Below, piece after piece: positions 25,488-36,000 of a stretch of 64,000 bases of DNA. Both the position numbers and the translations under genes were made by a program. The DNA comes from Cupidesulfovibrio sp000226255 (GTDB lineage Bacteria; Desulfobacterota; Desulfovibrionia; Desulfovibrionales; Desulfovibrionaceae): NCBI RefSeq assembly GCF_003402415.2, contig NZ_AP036014.1, positions 992,001 to 1,056,000 of the forward strand, written 5' to 3'. Each line of letters begins with the position of its first letter. The stretch's first letter is position 1. The notes below the pieces were generated by a model. The model was given only the letters and a program-made list of their open reading frames with translations, had not been told where the DNA came from and did no database searches.

Positions 25488-25955
25488 ATGCGCACACCTA
25501 CAAAACAAGAGTTGTCCGCAAACATTCAGAAAAGGGTCAAGGCATTCAGGCAGCAAGCAGCCGGAAACAGGGCTCCGCCGAAACCCCTGCCGTTGCCTGT
25601 GGGGGAGTGCCCTCAGGTCACCCCCGCAGGCAAATTCTCTGACGCGTCAAGGCAGATCGACATCGACAGCGCGTTGAGAGATTTGCTGCGTGTTGCCAGG
25701 GGTGAAGCTGTCGTTGTTGAGACTGCGAGGGCGGGCGGCACGTTTAAGGCCAGCGAGGATAAGTTTGCGAGGAGGTGGCAGCGGCGGCTTGGCGCAGCCA
25801 AGATCGCCTGGGGCAAGCTGACCGAAGATGAACTGGTCCAGTCCGAAGGGCATGCCCTGACACTGGTTGGCTTGATACAGGAAAGATACTCCGTCACGCG
25901 TGGCGAGGCGGTGGAGCAGGTCAAAAGCTTCTTCGCCAGAACCAGTTGGATCTAA
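25488..25955 (+). CDS. CsbD-like stress protein with N-terminal extension
   Basis: A 155-residue protein starting behind AGGAGG. The C-terminal about 50 residues (KIAWGKLTEDELVQSEGHA, then LVGLIQERYSVTRGEA) match the CsbD family of small general-stress proteins, which are normally only about 60-70 residues. The first 100 residues are basic, include a Pro-rich stretch and are not recognised. It is the first gene of a run of stress-associated genes. The function of CsbD proteins is unknown beyond stress induction. Confidence 0.72.
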   Translation: MRTPTKQELSANIQKRVKAFRQQAAGNRAPPKPLPLPVGECPQVTPAGKFSDASRQIDIDSALRDLLRVARGEAVVVETARAGGTFKASEDKFARRWQRRLGAAKIAWGKLTEDELVQSEGHALTLVGLIQERYSVTRGEAVEQVKSFFARTSWI

Positions 25956-26074
25956 GTATTCGATGCCTGTCGTTTTGCCAGGGGGCGCGGCAGGCATCGT
26001 CGGCGTGCTCCCTTGGCATGGAAATGGCCATGCACCATCCGGGAGCATTAAAAATGCAAACGACGGAGACCCAC

Positions 26075-26908
26075 ATGTACATGCAATGCCGCAATTATCT
26101 CCTCGCGGCGGCCATCGCGCTGACCATGGCTGCGCCTGTCGGCGCGATGGCCGCCGAGGCCGTATCCCAGAATGTCACCGACGCCCGGCAAGAGGCCCAG
26201 ATCTGGACAACGTATGCCCTCAGCCCGTACCTGCGCGCCAGCACCATAAACGTGGCGGTGCAGGACGGCAAAGCCACGCTGACCGGGTACGTTGCAGAAG
26301 ACGTCAACAAGGAGTTGGCACGGGAAATCGCCATGGGCGTTACCGGCATCCGAGAGGTGGACAACCGGATAATCGTTCAGTCGGACTACTCTCCGCCCGA
26401 GTCGAATTCGACGCGTGGCTACGGTGACGTGATTGACGACGCCAACATCACGACCTCGATCAAGTCGAAGCTGCTGTGGAGCAGGCACGCGGATGGTTTG
26501 GCAACCAGCGTGGTAACGGAGCGGGGCAAGGTGACGCTGCGTGGTGATGCCGATAACATGACCGCCAAGAACCTTGCCGGTCGCCTGGCCGTGAACACGC
26601 CGGGTGTCGTGTCCGTGGACAATCAGCTGGTGGTCGGCAATGCCAAGCCGACAGCGGTTGACGTTGCCAAGGACACTGCGGCTGAGGCCGGAAGCGACAT
26701 CGCCGACAGTTGGATCACGACGAAGGTGAAGTCCACCTTCCTGTACTCCAGCAATGTTGCCGGTTCCAACATCACGGTGAACACCAGCAAGGGCGTCGTC
26801 ACGCTCAGCGGCAAGCTGAGCAGCGGCGCGGAACGTGCCCTTGCCGTCGAACTCGCGCAGAACGTGCGCGGGGTCAAGGGCGTCAAGTCGAAGGGCCTTA
26901 CGTTCTGA
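26075..26908 (+). CDS. Periplasmic protein with three BON domains (OsmY-like)
   Basis: A 277-residue protein. ATG 26075 is selected because GGAG lies eight bases upstream and a signal peptide follows (YLLAAAIALTMAAPVGAMAAE). Three BON repeats follow at about 35-105, 125-190 and 210-275, each with the pattern of a helix, a TxxGxV strand such as KATLTGYV, KVTLRGDA and VVTLSGKL, and a closing Gly-Val segment. BON domains bind phospholipid or outer membrane surfaces and are induced by osmotic shock. OsmY has two BON domains, so this is an enlarged version. It is separated from the next gene, which is convergent, by a terminator. Confidence 0.88.
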   Translation: MYMQCRNYLLAAAIALTMAAPVGAMAAEAVSQNVTDARQEAQIWTTYALSPYLRASTINVAVQDGKATLTGYVAEDVNKELAREIAMGVTGIREVDNRIIVQSDYSPPESNSTRGYGDVIDDANITTSIKSKLLWSRHADGLATSVVTERGKVTLRGDADNMTAKNLAGRLAVNTPGVVSVDNQLVVGNAKPTAVDVAKDTAAEAGSDIADSWITTKVKSTFLYSSNVAGSNITVNTSKGVVTLSGKLSSGAERALAVELAQNVRGVKGVKSKGLTF

Positions 26909-26928
26909 TGGCAGGGGTTTGGTCGAAG

Positions 26929-26968
26929 GTCACCGCGTGGCATGAACATGATGCGCGGTGATCTTTTT
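26929..26968 (+). terminator. Intrinsic terminator of the BON-domain gene
   Basis: TCACCGCG (26930-26937) pairs with CGCGGTGA (26954-26961), followed by TCTTTTT. It is placed 21 bp after the BON gene stop. Confidence 0.8.
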
Positions 26969-27110
26969 CGTGATGCGACCCCACCTTTTCGCCCTCCGGC
27001 AGGGGGCTGTGGTTGTCCGTTTTTTTGATGCTGCCCGGGCGAGGATGCCCGTGACGCGCAGGGGGGCTGGCCGGACGGGCTGTCTCCGCGTTTGATGATA
27101 GTCGTTTGGT

Positions 27111-27818
27111 TCAAGTGAACAGGTGCGCGCAAGCGTCGGCCTGCGTCTTGTAGCATTTGCAGGACGCCGCCTCCAGCCCGGTGCGGTTCAGGACGCGGAT
27201 GTGGCCGCGCGTGTAGTGGATGAGTGCTTTGGTCTGTAACGCCCCGGCAGCAACAGTGATCCCGCTTCTGCGCACCCCCAGCATATCGGCAAGCGCTTCG
27301 TGCGTGAGGTAGAAATTGTCGGCGTGCGCACGGTCCTGCGCCAGCAGCAGCCAATAAGCCAGCCGCTGTTCTATGGGATGGAACCGTGTACACAGCGCAG
27401 TTTTTGACAAATCATCTATTGTCGCCGCGAGGCGCATCTGGAGAACATGAAGCAGGCGAGAGCTGGCGTGCAGGGCACGGAGAAAGTGCATGGTGCTCAT
27501 CTTCAGGGCGCTGCCCGCACCGGACACGATGGATTTCATGGAGGAAGAGTGAATTCCCAGGATCAGTGACGTGCCCAGCATTCCTTCGTTGCCGATCAGG
27601 CCGACAGTCATGCGCTGGTGTTCGCCCTGTGTCGCAATCAGCGATATGAATCCGGCAAGGGGGAAGTATACGTGCTGGTAGCACTGGAATGGTTCATGGA
27701 GAACGGTCCCCGGAACCATGTCGACTGTCTCGCAACTCGTAATGATTCCGTTGCGTTCGTTGTGTGTCAGGCTCTCGACCAGGCAGTTGACGCCTGGATG
27801 GGGAAGGGCGGCGGACAT
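27111..27818 (-). CDS. Crp/Fnr-family transcriptional regulator A
   Basis: A 235-residue regulator. ATG 27818 is chosen because AAGGA precedes it by seven bases. The N-terminal cyclic-nucleotide-binding fold covers about 10-130 (VYFPLAGFISLIATQGEHQRM, GLIGNEGMLG) and the C-terminal winged helix-turn-helix about 165-215 (LTHEALADMLGVRRSGITVAA). It lacks the Fnr-type cysteine cluster at the N-terminus. It is a clear paralog of the next gene upstream (27984-28712), with the same spacing of motifs. Likely targets are the surrounding stress genes; this is inferred from position only. The ligand is unknown. Confidence 0.88.
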   Translation of the reverse strand: MSAALPHPGVNCLVESLTHNERNGIITSCETVDMVPGTVLHEPFQCYQHVYFPLAGFISLIATQGEHQRMTVGLIGNEGMLGTSLILGIHSSSMKSIVSGAGSALKMSTMHFLRALHASSRLLHVLQMRLAATIDDLSKTALCTRFHPIEQRLAYWLLLAQDRAHADNFYLTHEALADMLGVRRSGITVAAGALQTKALIHYTRGHIRVLNRTGLEAASCKCYKTQADACAHLFT

Positions 27819-27983
27819 GCTCGTATCCTTTGGCACAAGGCAGCCAAGGAGCGGCACGAGAATGGTGCCAGCAATCTCGATGCCCCAACATGAATGGTCA
27901 TCGGGCGGTTGTCTGTGCGCCACGGCACGGTGGACGACGGCTACCGGTGCCGCAAGGGACGTCGTCTGCCACCTGTTTGTCTG

Positions 27984-28712
27984 TCAGCCCCTGCGCGGAG
28001 CCGTAATGTACGGAAGAAGGCGGTCGGTTTCCTTCTTCACGACAGCATAGCACTCACAACTCAATTCCTCGAGCTTTGGTCTGTCAAGGACTGTTATTCG
28101 TCCGCGACTGTATTCTATGACGCCAAGTTTTTGCAGTTTTCCGGCTGCCTCGGTAACGCCTTCGCGACGGACACCAAGCATGTTTGCGATGAGTTCCTGC
28201 GTCATGGTCAGCTGGTTGCTTGGAAGCCTGTCAAGAGAAAGAAGAAGCCATCTGCACAGTTGCTGATCTATCGAGTGGTGCCGGTTGCATACGGCGGTCT
28301 GGGCCATCTGGGTGATCAGCGACTGGGTGTAGCGCAACATCAACTGCAACATCTCGCCATGGCGGTTGAATTCATCCTTCAGAATTTGCCCCTGCAGCTG
28401 GTAGGCGTGTCCTGCGCTTTGCACAATGGCCCTGCTGGGTGTGCTTTCCCCCCCCATGAAAACGGCGACCCCGATGAGCCCCTCGTTCCCGACCACGGAG
28501 ATTTCCGCCGATGCCCCGCTTTCCATTACGTAAAGCAGGGACACGATGGCGTCGGTTGGGAAGTAGACGTGGCGCATGGCGTCGCCGGATTCATACAGCA
28601 CCTTGCCGAGCGGCATCGGCACCAGTTCCAGATGGGGGAACAGACGTTCCTGAACGTTGTGGGGCAGCGCGGCCAGAAGGTGATTCTGGCGGGGTGAGGG
28701 TGTCTCCTGCAT
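27984..28712 (-). CDS. Crp/Fnr-family transcriptional regulator B
   Basis: A 242-residue regulator starting at ATG 28712 behind AAGGAGG. The cNMP-binding fold contains HVYFPTDAIVSLLYVMESG and VVGNEGLIGVAVFMGG; the helix-turn-helix is MTQELIANMLGVRREGVTEA. The VGNEGLIG loop differs from the cAMP-binding loop of Crp, so cAMP is doubtful. It is divergent from the Lmo0937-like gene with a 241-bp gap, and regulator A follows 165 bp downstream on the same strand. Two similar regulators side by side suggest duplication with separate signals. Confidence 0.9.
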   Translation of the reverse strand: MQETPSPRQNHLLAALPHNVQERLFPHLELVPMPLGKVLYESGDAMRHVYFPTDAIVSLLYVMESGASAEISVVGNEGLIGVAVFMGGESTPSRAIVQSAGHAYQLQGQILKDEFNRHGEMLQLMLRYTQSLITQMAQTAVCNRHHSIDQQLCRWLLLSLDRLPSNQLTMTQELIANMLGVRREGVTEAAGKLQKLGVIEYSRGRITVLDRPKLEELSCECYAVVKKETDRLLPYITAPRRG

Positions 28713-28953
28713 GCCAGCCTCCTTGATGGAATGGCAGTCTCGCCGGAAAGAATGCGTCAACTGGCGCAACCTATCTGTACGGTAGCGCACATTGCGCCCG
28801 TCCGTCAGCCTCTCCGTTTCCTCCTCACCACGCACGGGTCAGTGCAAAATGAAGAGCCCTATGTGCGCCATCGAACGGAAGGTATCCGAGAAGGGGCTAC
28901 ATTGGATGTGCTGGGAATTGCCCTTAACGCCAACGGGAACCGGGTGCATCGGG

Positions 28954-29100
28954 ATGCTTGAACTTGTCGCATTCGTGCTCGTTGCCGTGTGGCTGATGGG
29001 GCTGGGGGCCTCATCTCCCATGGCCGGATTCATCAATTTTCTTCTGGCCGTGGGGGTGGTTGTGGTCGTTGTCCGGATCATCCAGCGCAGGCGGTTGTAA
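28954..29100 (+). CDS. Lmo0937-like small membrane protein
   Basis: A 48-residue peptide, MLELVAFVLVAVWLMGLGAS..., ending in RIIQRRRL. It has two hydrophobic segments and a basic C-terminus, the layout of the lmo0937/DUF5670 family, whose members are about 48 residues long. ATG 28954 is chosen because it leaves just the family domain; no strong Shine-Dalgarno is visible. Its function is unknown, but homologs sit in stress or envelope clusters. It is followed by the GlsB-like gene (103 bp). Confidence 0.75.
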   Translation: MLELVAFVLVAVWLMGLGASSPMAGFINFLLAVGVVVVVVRIIQRRRL

Positions 29101-29203
29101 TCCCGGCGTGCATGCAGAGTGCATGGTGGCGCGGGGTGTTCGTCCGGGAGACTCAATTTTCGGACGGACAGCTCAGAACCCGAAACAGTTGCAGGAGCGC
29201 AAT

Positions 29204-29449
29204 ATGGAAAACTTGCTTTGGTTTCTCGTCATCGGTCTGGTTGCGGGTTGGCTCGCGGGCGCCCTGATGAAGGGGGGCGGGTTCGGTCTCGTGGGTGATC
29301 TCATTGTCGGCATTATCGGTGCGGTGATTGGTGGTGTTCTGTTCGGCGCGGCAGGCGTGGGCGGGGGAGGGCTGTTGGGGGCAATCCTCATGGCTACCGT
29401 TGGCGCGGTCATTCTGATCCTCTGCCTGCGCCTGCTCAAACGTGCATGA
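29204..29449 (+). CDS. GlsB/YeaQ/YmgE-family membrane protein
   Basis: An 81-residue protein with three hydrophobic helices and the family pattern FLVIGLVAGWLAGALMKGGG, then LVGDLIVGIIGAVIGG. GGAG lies six bases before ATG 29204. This family (transglycosylase-associated protein) responds to acid, osmotic and envelope stress in many bacteria; the molecular role is unclear. It sits between the Lmo0937-like peptide and the BON lipoprotein on the same strand. Confidence 0.9.
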   Translation: MENLLWFLVIGLVAGWLAGALMKGGGFGLVGDLIVGIIGAVIGGVLFGAAGVGGGGLLGAILMATVGAVILILCLRLLKRA

Positions 29450-29602
29450 GCGACGTACACCGAACCAGACCCTGAAGTGGTCGTGGGTGCGGGAACATGC
29501 ATCGATGCCTGCTTCCCTGCATCACGACAAGAGCGACATGGTTTGGCGGAATGCGGCTGTTGTCGCGAAAAACCTGCATCATTTTCACACAGGAGTATTT
29601 CC

Positions 29603-29920
29603 ATGAAGTCTCCCAAAATCATGGCGCTGTTTCTCGCAATCGTCATGGCCCTTGCACTCGGTTGCGCATCGACATCGACATCGGAAGGAACAGGCGAATA
29701 CATTGACGATACCGCCATTACCGCCAAGGTACAGACGGCCATTCTTCAGGAGCCTTCCCTGACGTCTGCCGAGATCAATGTCGAAACCTTCAAGGGCGTG
29801 GTGCAACTGAGCGGCTTTGTCGGATCCCGGGCCGAGATCAACACCGCCGTTCAGGTGGCGCGCAAGGTCAAGGGGGTGAAGTCCGTACGCAACGACATGC
29901 TTGTCAAGGGGCAGCAGTAA
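29603..29920 (+). CDS. BON-domain lipoprotein
   Basis: A 105-residue protein with a lipoprotein signal (IVMALALGCAS, lipobox LALGC, acylated Cys at about 21) and one BON domain at about 35-102 (TAKVQTAILQEP, GVVQLSGFVGSRAEI, VKGVKSVRNDM). AGGAG precedes ATG 29603. It is probably anchored in the outer membrane facing the periplasm, and may complement the three-BON protein upstream. The giant glucan synthase gene starts 123 bp downstream. Confidence 0.9.
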   Translation: MKSPKIMALFLAIVMALALGCASTSTSEGTGEYIDDTAITAKVQTAILQEPSLTSAEINVETFKGVVQLSGFVGSRAEINTAVQVARKVKGVKSVRNDMLVKGQQ

Positions 29921-30043
29921 CGGGGTGATCCGGCCTGTTAGTCCTGTCCGTTTGCCGTGCCCTCCGCGCTGCTAACGCCATGGTTGGGTTCATGTTTTTG
30001 CCTTGTGCCCGCAGTGTCCGCCTTTGCGGAAGGAGACTCAGGA

Positions 30044-33000
30044 ATGGAGGAGGAAACCAATACCGCACGCAGTGCCCTTGCCCGCGCCTGGATACGTTGG
30101 TGTGGGAGAGAACAGGTGTTGCCGCAAGGCGACGAAGAGCTGCCGCTTCGCTCGGAACTGCTCAGCGCCGACCAGATGGAACAACGCGGTAAAATCCTGG
30201 CGGAGATGCACACCCTGCGACCAGGCCGCTCGCGCGAGCGCCTGCTGGGCAGGCTGGCCGCGAACGAACGCCTTTTGCTCGATGTGCATGCCCTGCTGAC
30301 GGAAGACATAAAGGCCGCACATCGCATATCGCCCGCCGGGGAATGGCTGCTCGACAACTTCTACGTGATCGAGGAGCAGATACGCACGGCCAGCCGCCAC
30401 CTGCCCAAGGGGTACAGCCGTGAATTGCCGTACCTTGCCACCGGACCTTCGGCCGGGCTTCCCCGGGTGTACGACATGGCGTTGGAGACAATTTCGCATG
30501 GCGACGGAAGGGTCGACCCGGAAATCATCCACCGCTTCGTAACCGCCTATCAGTCGGTTACCCCTCTGAAGCTGGGCGAACTCTGGGCGATTCCCATCAT
30601 GCTGCGCCTGGCGTTGATAGAGAACCTGAGGCGCGTTGCCGCACACATTGCCGTGCACAGGTCCGAACGGGCACATGCCGACCATTGGGCCGACCTGCTG
30701 ACGAGGACTGCCGCCAGAGAGCCCCGCAGTCTTATCCTGACCATCGCCGACATGGCCCGCTCTTCTCCGCCCATGACGAGTTCCTTCGTGGCCGAGCTGA
30801 CCCGCCGGTTGCAGGGGCAGGGGCATGCGCTGGCCCTGCCGCTTACGTGGATCGAGCAGCAGTTGTCGGAATCGGGGCTGACCATCGAGCAGATGGTGCG
30901 TTACGAAAACCAGCAGCAGGCGGCCGATCAGGTAACGATGAGCAACAGCATCGGCAGCCTGCGGACCCTTGGCGCACAGAACTGGCGCGAATTCATCGAA
31001 TCGATGAGCATTGTCGAGCGGATACTGGGAGAAGACCCTGCCGGTGTCTACGACAGCATGGATTTCGCCACTCGTGACCGGTACCGCCATGTTGTGGAAA
31101 AGGCGGCCAGGCGCAGTCGGCTTTCGGAAGGAGAGGTGGCCCGGAAGGCGGTGGAACTGGCAGGCGAAGTGGCAGCCCGGAGCGGCTGCGATGACCGCGC
31201 CGCGCATGTGGGGTTCCATCTGGTCGATGCGGGGACGGCCCGGTTTGAAAGGGCGGTGGGCATGCGCCTGTCGCCCGCGGTGCTGCTGCGAAGGGCAGGG
31301 CGCAGGATTCCCTTGCTGGCCTATGCTGGCGGTACCGTGGTCATGACGGCATTTTTTGCGGTGTGTCTGGTGGGCAAAGCGCGTGCAGACGGGCTGGACG
31401 GCTGGGGGCTGGGGCTGTTCGCCGTGCTCGCAGCACTGTGCGCCAGCCATCTGGCGGTGGCCCTGTCGAACTGGCTGGCCACCCTGTTGGCCACGCCGCG
31501 CCCGTTGCCCCGCATGGATTTTTCAAAGGGAATACCGTCAAGCGCGCGGACGCTGGTCGTCGTGCCGACCATGCTGACCAGCGCGGACGGCATCGACGCC
31601 CTTGCCAAGGCGCTTGAAGTCCGCTTTCTGGCCAACAACCACGCGCACCTGCACTTCGCCCTGCTTACCGACGTGCGCGATGCCCCCGAAGAGGCGACGC
31701 CGGAGGACGAACCTCTGGTGATGCTTGCCCGCCAACACATAGAGGCATTGAACGCGCGATACCCCGGTGCCGATGGCGATGTGTTCTTCCTGTTCCACCG
31801 TCCCCGGCGGTGGAACCCGCAGGACAGGGTTTGGATGGGGTATGAACGCAAGCGGGGCAAGCTGGCCGACCTGAACGCCTTTCTGCGAAAAGGGGATACG
31901 GGCGGGTTTGCGCTCGTGGTCGGTGAAACGGCACCGCTGTCCGGCGTGCAGTATGTCATCACGCTGGATACCGACACGCAACTGCCGCGCGAAGCGGCTT
32001 GGCGGCTCATCGGGGCCATGGCGCACCCGCTCAACCGGCCCTGCTACGACGGGCATCGCCAGCGCGTCACTGCCGGGTACGGCATTCTTCAGCCACGGGT
32101 CACCGCCAGCCTGTCGGGCGCCAACCGGTCGCGGTACGGGCGCATGTGCGCAAGCGAGATCGGCATCGACCCGTATACCCGCGCCGTTTCGGACGTGTAT
32201 CAGGATCTGTTCGGCGAAGGCTCGTTCATCGGCAAGGGCATCTATGATGTCGACGCCTTCGAGCAGGCCCTGGGAGGGCGCTTTCCCGACAACCGGATAC
32301 TCAGCCACGACCTGCTGGAGGGGTGCTACGCCCGCGCGGGACTGATGAGCGACGTGCAGGTGTACGAGGACTACCCCTCGCGCTACGGTGCGGACGTGAA
32401 CCGCAGGCACCGCTGGATTCGGGGTGACTGGCAGATTGCCCGCTGGCTGTTTCCGGGCATCCCCGGCCCCGATGCGCGCATGTGCAGGAACCCGCTTTCG
32501 GCGTTGTCGCGCTGGAAGATCCTCGACAACCTGCGGCGCAGTCTCATGGCAGCGGCGTTGACGCTTCTGCTGGTGTCGGGCTGGACCATGCTGCCTTCGG
32601 CATGGTTCTGGACGCTGGCCGCGACGGGCATCATCCTGTTGCCTTCCCTGCTGTCCCTTGTCGCGAATGCGGTTCGCAAACCCGACGACGTCACGCCGAG
32701 ACAGCACCTTGCAGCCGTTGTCCGTTCGGTCCCCCGGTATTTTTCGCAGGCATTGTTCACTTTGGCATGCCTGCCGTACGAGGCGTTCTTCAGTCTGGAT
32801 GCCGTGCTGCGAACGGAATGGCGAATGCTGGTCTCGCGCAGGCATCTGCTGCAATGGAATCCGTCAGGTGAGCCGGAGCAGGGCGGCCGCACGGGGCTCG
32901 TCGGTTCGTACCGGACCATGTGGTTTGCACCTGCCGCTGCGGCTGCCGTCAGTGCCGCCCTCATGGTGGCAGGTCCCGCCGGTTTTCCGAGGTTGGCCGT

Positions 33001-36000
33001 TGCCGCGCCGGTCCTGTGCCTGTGGCTTGCCGCACCGGCCATCGTGTGGTGGCTTGATCGTCCGCTTGTCCGTCTGCAGGAACGCCTGACGGCGGCGCAG
33101 ACCATCTTTCTCCGCAAGGTCGGGCGCAAGACATGGGCCTTTTTCGAGACCTTCGTGGGCCCTGCGGATAACTGGCTGCCGCCGGACAACTATCAGGAAC
33201 ACCCCGTGGAAGCGGTGGCGCACCGCACCTCGCCCACCAACATGGGCCTTGCATTGCTGGCCAACCTTGCCGCCCATGATTTCGGCATAATCTCGGTCGG
33301 GCGGTTCGTGCAGCGCACGACAGACACGCTGCACACCATGAACCGGCTGGAGCGCCACCATGGGCATTTCTTCAACTGGTACGACACGCAGACCCTGAGC
33401 CCGTTGCCGCCCCGCTACATCTCTTCGGTCGACAGCGGCAATCTTGCCGGGCACCTGCTGACACTGCGGGCAGGATTGCTTGGCCTCGCCGACCAAAGGA
33501 TACTGGACGCCCGAGTGCTCGACGGGCTTGCAGATGCCATGGGCATCGCGCTGGAGCTCGCCACGGGCGTCGCCCCGAATGCTGCAACCGCAGCCGCTCC
33601 CAAGGGGGCCGTGCCGGTCCTGCTCGCGCAGCTTCGCCGGGACATGGAAGCCGCGGTCAGCGCCCGACCGAATACCCTCGCTGCCCTCAGGCGCAGCCTC
33701 GAACGGCTGGCTTCGTCGGCCATGGCCGTTGACGTAGACATGGAGCCTGCCGCCGGGGGGGCGGAAAACCCGCTGGCATGGTGGATTCGTGCCTTTCACG
33801 GCCAGTGTCGGGACGCGCTGGATGAATTGGCCCTGCTCGCACCATGGGCGGAGCTGGTGCCCTCGCTGTATGCCTTCGGGGACTTTTCGTGCCTTGATGA
33901 GGTGCCGACGCTGCGGGAACTGGCAGGGCTGGAGGTCGCGCTTCAGCCCCTGTTTACCCGGCATTCCGACCTGGAACAGGGTGCTGGGGTTGACGAGCTT
34001 CAGCGCCTTGTGGCGACAGCCAGCGGGCACGCCCGTGCGCGCATCGCGGCCATCGACGAATTGGCCTTGCAATGCGGCGTTATGGCCCGAATGGAGTACG
34101 GGCTGCTGTACGACGAATCGCTGCATCTGCTGGCCATCGGCTACAATGTGGATGAGCGACGGCGCGATACCAGTTGCTACGACCTGCTGGCATCGGAGGC
34201 GCGGCTCGCCAGCTTCGTGGCCATCGCGCAGGGGCAGTTGCCGCAGGAAAACTGGTTTGCCCTCGGACGCCTGCTTACCCTCGCCGGTGGGGAGCCGATT
34301 CTCCTTTCATGGAGCGGCTCGATGTTCGAATACCTGATGCCGATGCTGGTAATGCCGAGCTATGCGAACACGCTGCTCGACCAGACCTGCGCGGCCGCCG
34401 TGGCGCGGCAGGTGGAATACGGAAGGATGCGCGCCGTGCCGTGGGGTATTTCGGAATGCGGCTACAACGCCATAGACGTGCACCGCAACTACCAGTATCG
34501 GGCCTTCGGTGTGCCGGGGCTGGGCCTGAAGCGGGGGCTTGCCGAAGATCTGGTCATTGCACCGTACGCCACGGCGCTGGCATTGATGGTGGCCCCCGGC
34601 GATGCGTGCCGGAATATGGAACGCCTTTCGGCGGAGGGGTTTGAAGCTCGCTACGGCTTCTACGAGGCCATCGACTACACCCCCTCGCGTCTGCCTCGCG
34701 GGCAGGCACATTCCGTGGTCCGTTCCTTCATGGCCCATCATCAGGGCATGAGTTTTCTGGCCTTGTCGCACGTGCTGCTGGACCGCCCGATGCAGAAGCG
34801 CTTCGAGTCCGATTCCATATTTCAGGCAACCCTGCTGCTGCTTCAGGAGCGCATTCCCACCGCCACGGCAAGCTACGCGCACACGACGGAACTGTCGGAG
34901 TTGCACACGGCTTCCGGCATACAGGAAATGCCGCTTCGCGTTTTCTCCAGCCCCGATACCCCGCAGCCTGAAGTGCAGTTGCTGTCCAACGGAAGGTATC
35001 ACGTCATGGTGACTAACGCGGGCGGTGGCTACAGCCGCTGGAACGACCTTGCCGTCACCCGGTGGCGGGAGGACGGCACCTGCGACAACAGGGGCACCTT
35101 CTGCTACCTGCGCGACCTGGCCAGCGGCGAGTTCTGGTCCGTGGCCCACCAGCCAACCCTCAGACGCGCGGAGCGCTACGAGGCCGTTTTTTCCGAAGGG
35201 CGCGCGGAATTCCATCGCAGTGACCTTGGCTACGACATCCACACTGAAATAGCCGTCTCGCCCGAAGACGACATCGAACTGCGTCGCGTGCGCGTCACCA
35301 ACCGTTCACGGGTGCGTCGAAAGCTGGAAGTGACCAGCTACGCGGAAGTGGTGCTGGCTCCGCCTGCCGCCGACGCGCTGCACCCGGCGTTCAGCAACCT
35401 TTTCGTGCAGACGGAAATACTCCGGCGGCAGCAGGGCATCCTGTGCACCCGACGCCTACGGGCCGAGGGCGAGCATGTTCCATGGCTGCTGCATGTGATG
35501 GCCGTGCGCGGGGTGGATGCGGAGACGGTCTCCTACGAGACGGACCGCATGCGGTTCATCGGCCGGGGGAACACCCTTGCCGCACCGCGGGCCGTCAGCG
35601 GCAAGGGCGCGCCGGACGTCCTCTCTGACAGCGAAGGATCGGTCCTCGATCCCGTGGTGGCCATTCGCTGCCGGATCACGCTGGAACCGGGGCAGGCGGC
35701 AACCGTGGACATGGTGACGGGTATCGGGGAAACCCGCGATGCGGCCGTGGTCCTTGTGGAGAAGTACCACGACAGGCGCCTTGCGGACCGTGTTTTCGAT
35801 CTCACGTGGACGCACGGGCAGGTGCTGTTGCGCCAGTTGGGGGCCTCCGAAGCCGATGCGCAACTCTACGGGCGGCTTGCCGGTTCCATCCTGCATGCCA
35901 ACCCCGCACTGCGGGCCGACGAGGACATTCTGGCCCGTAACAGCAGGGGGCAGTCGGGCCTGTGGGGCTATGCCATTTCCGGCGACCTGCCCATCGTGCT

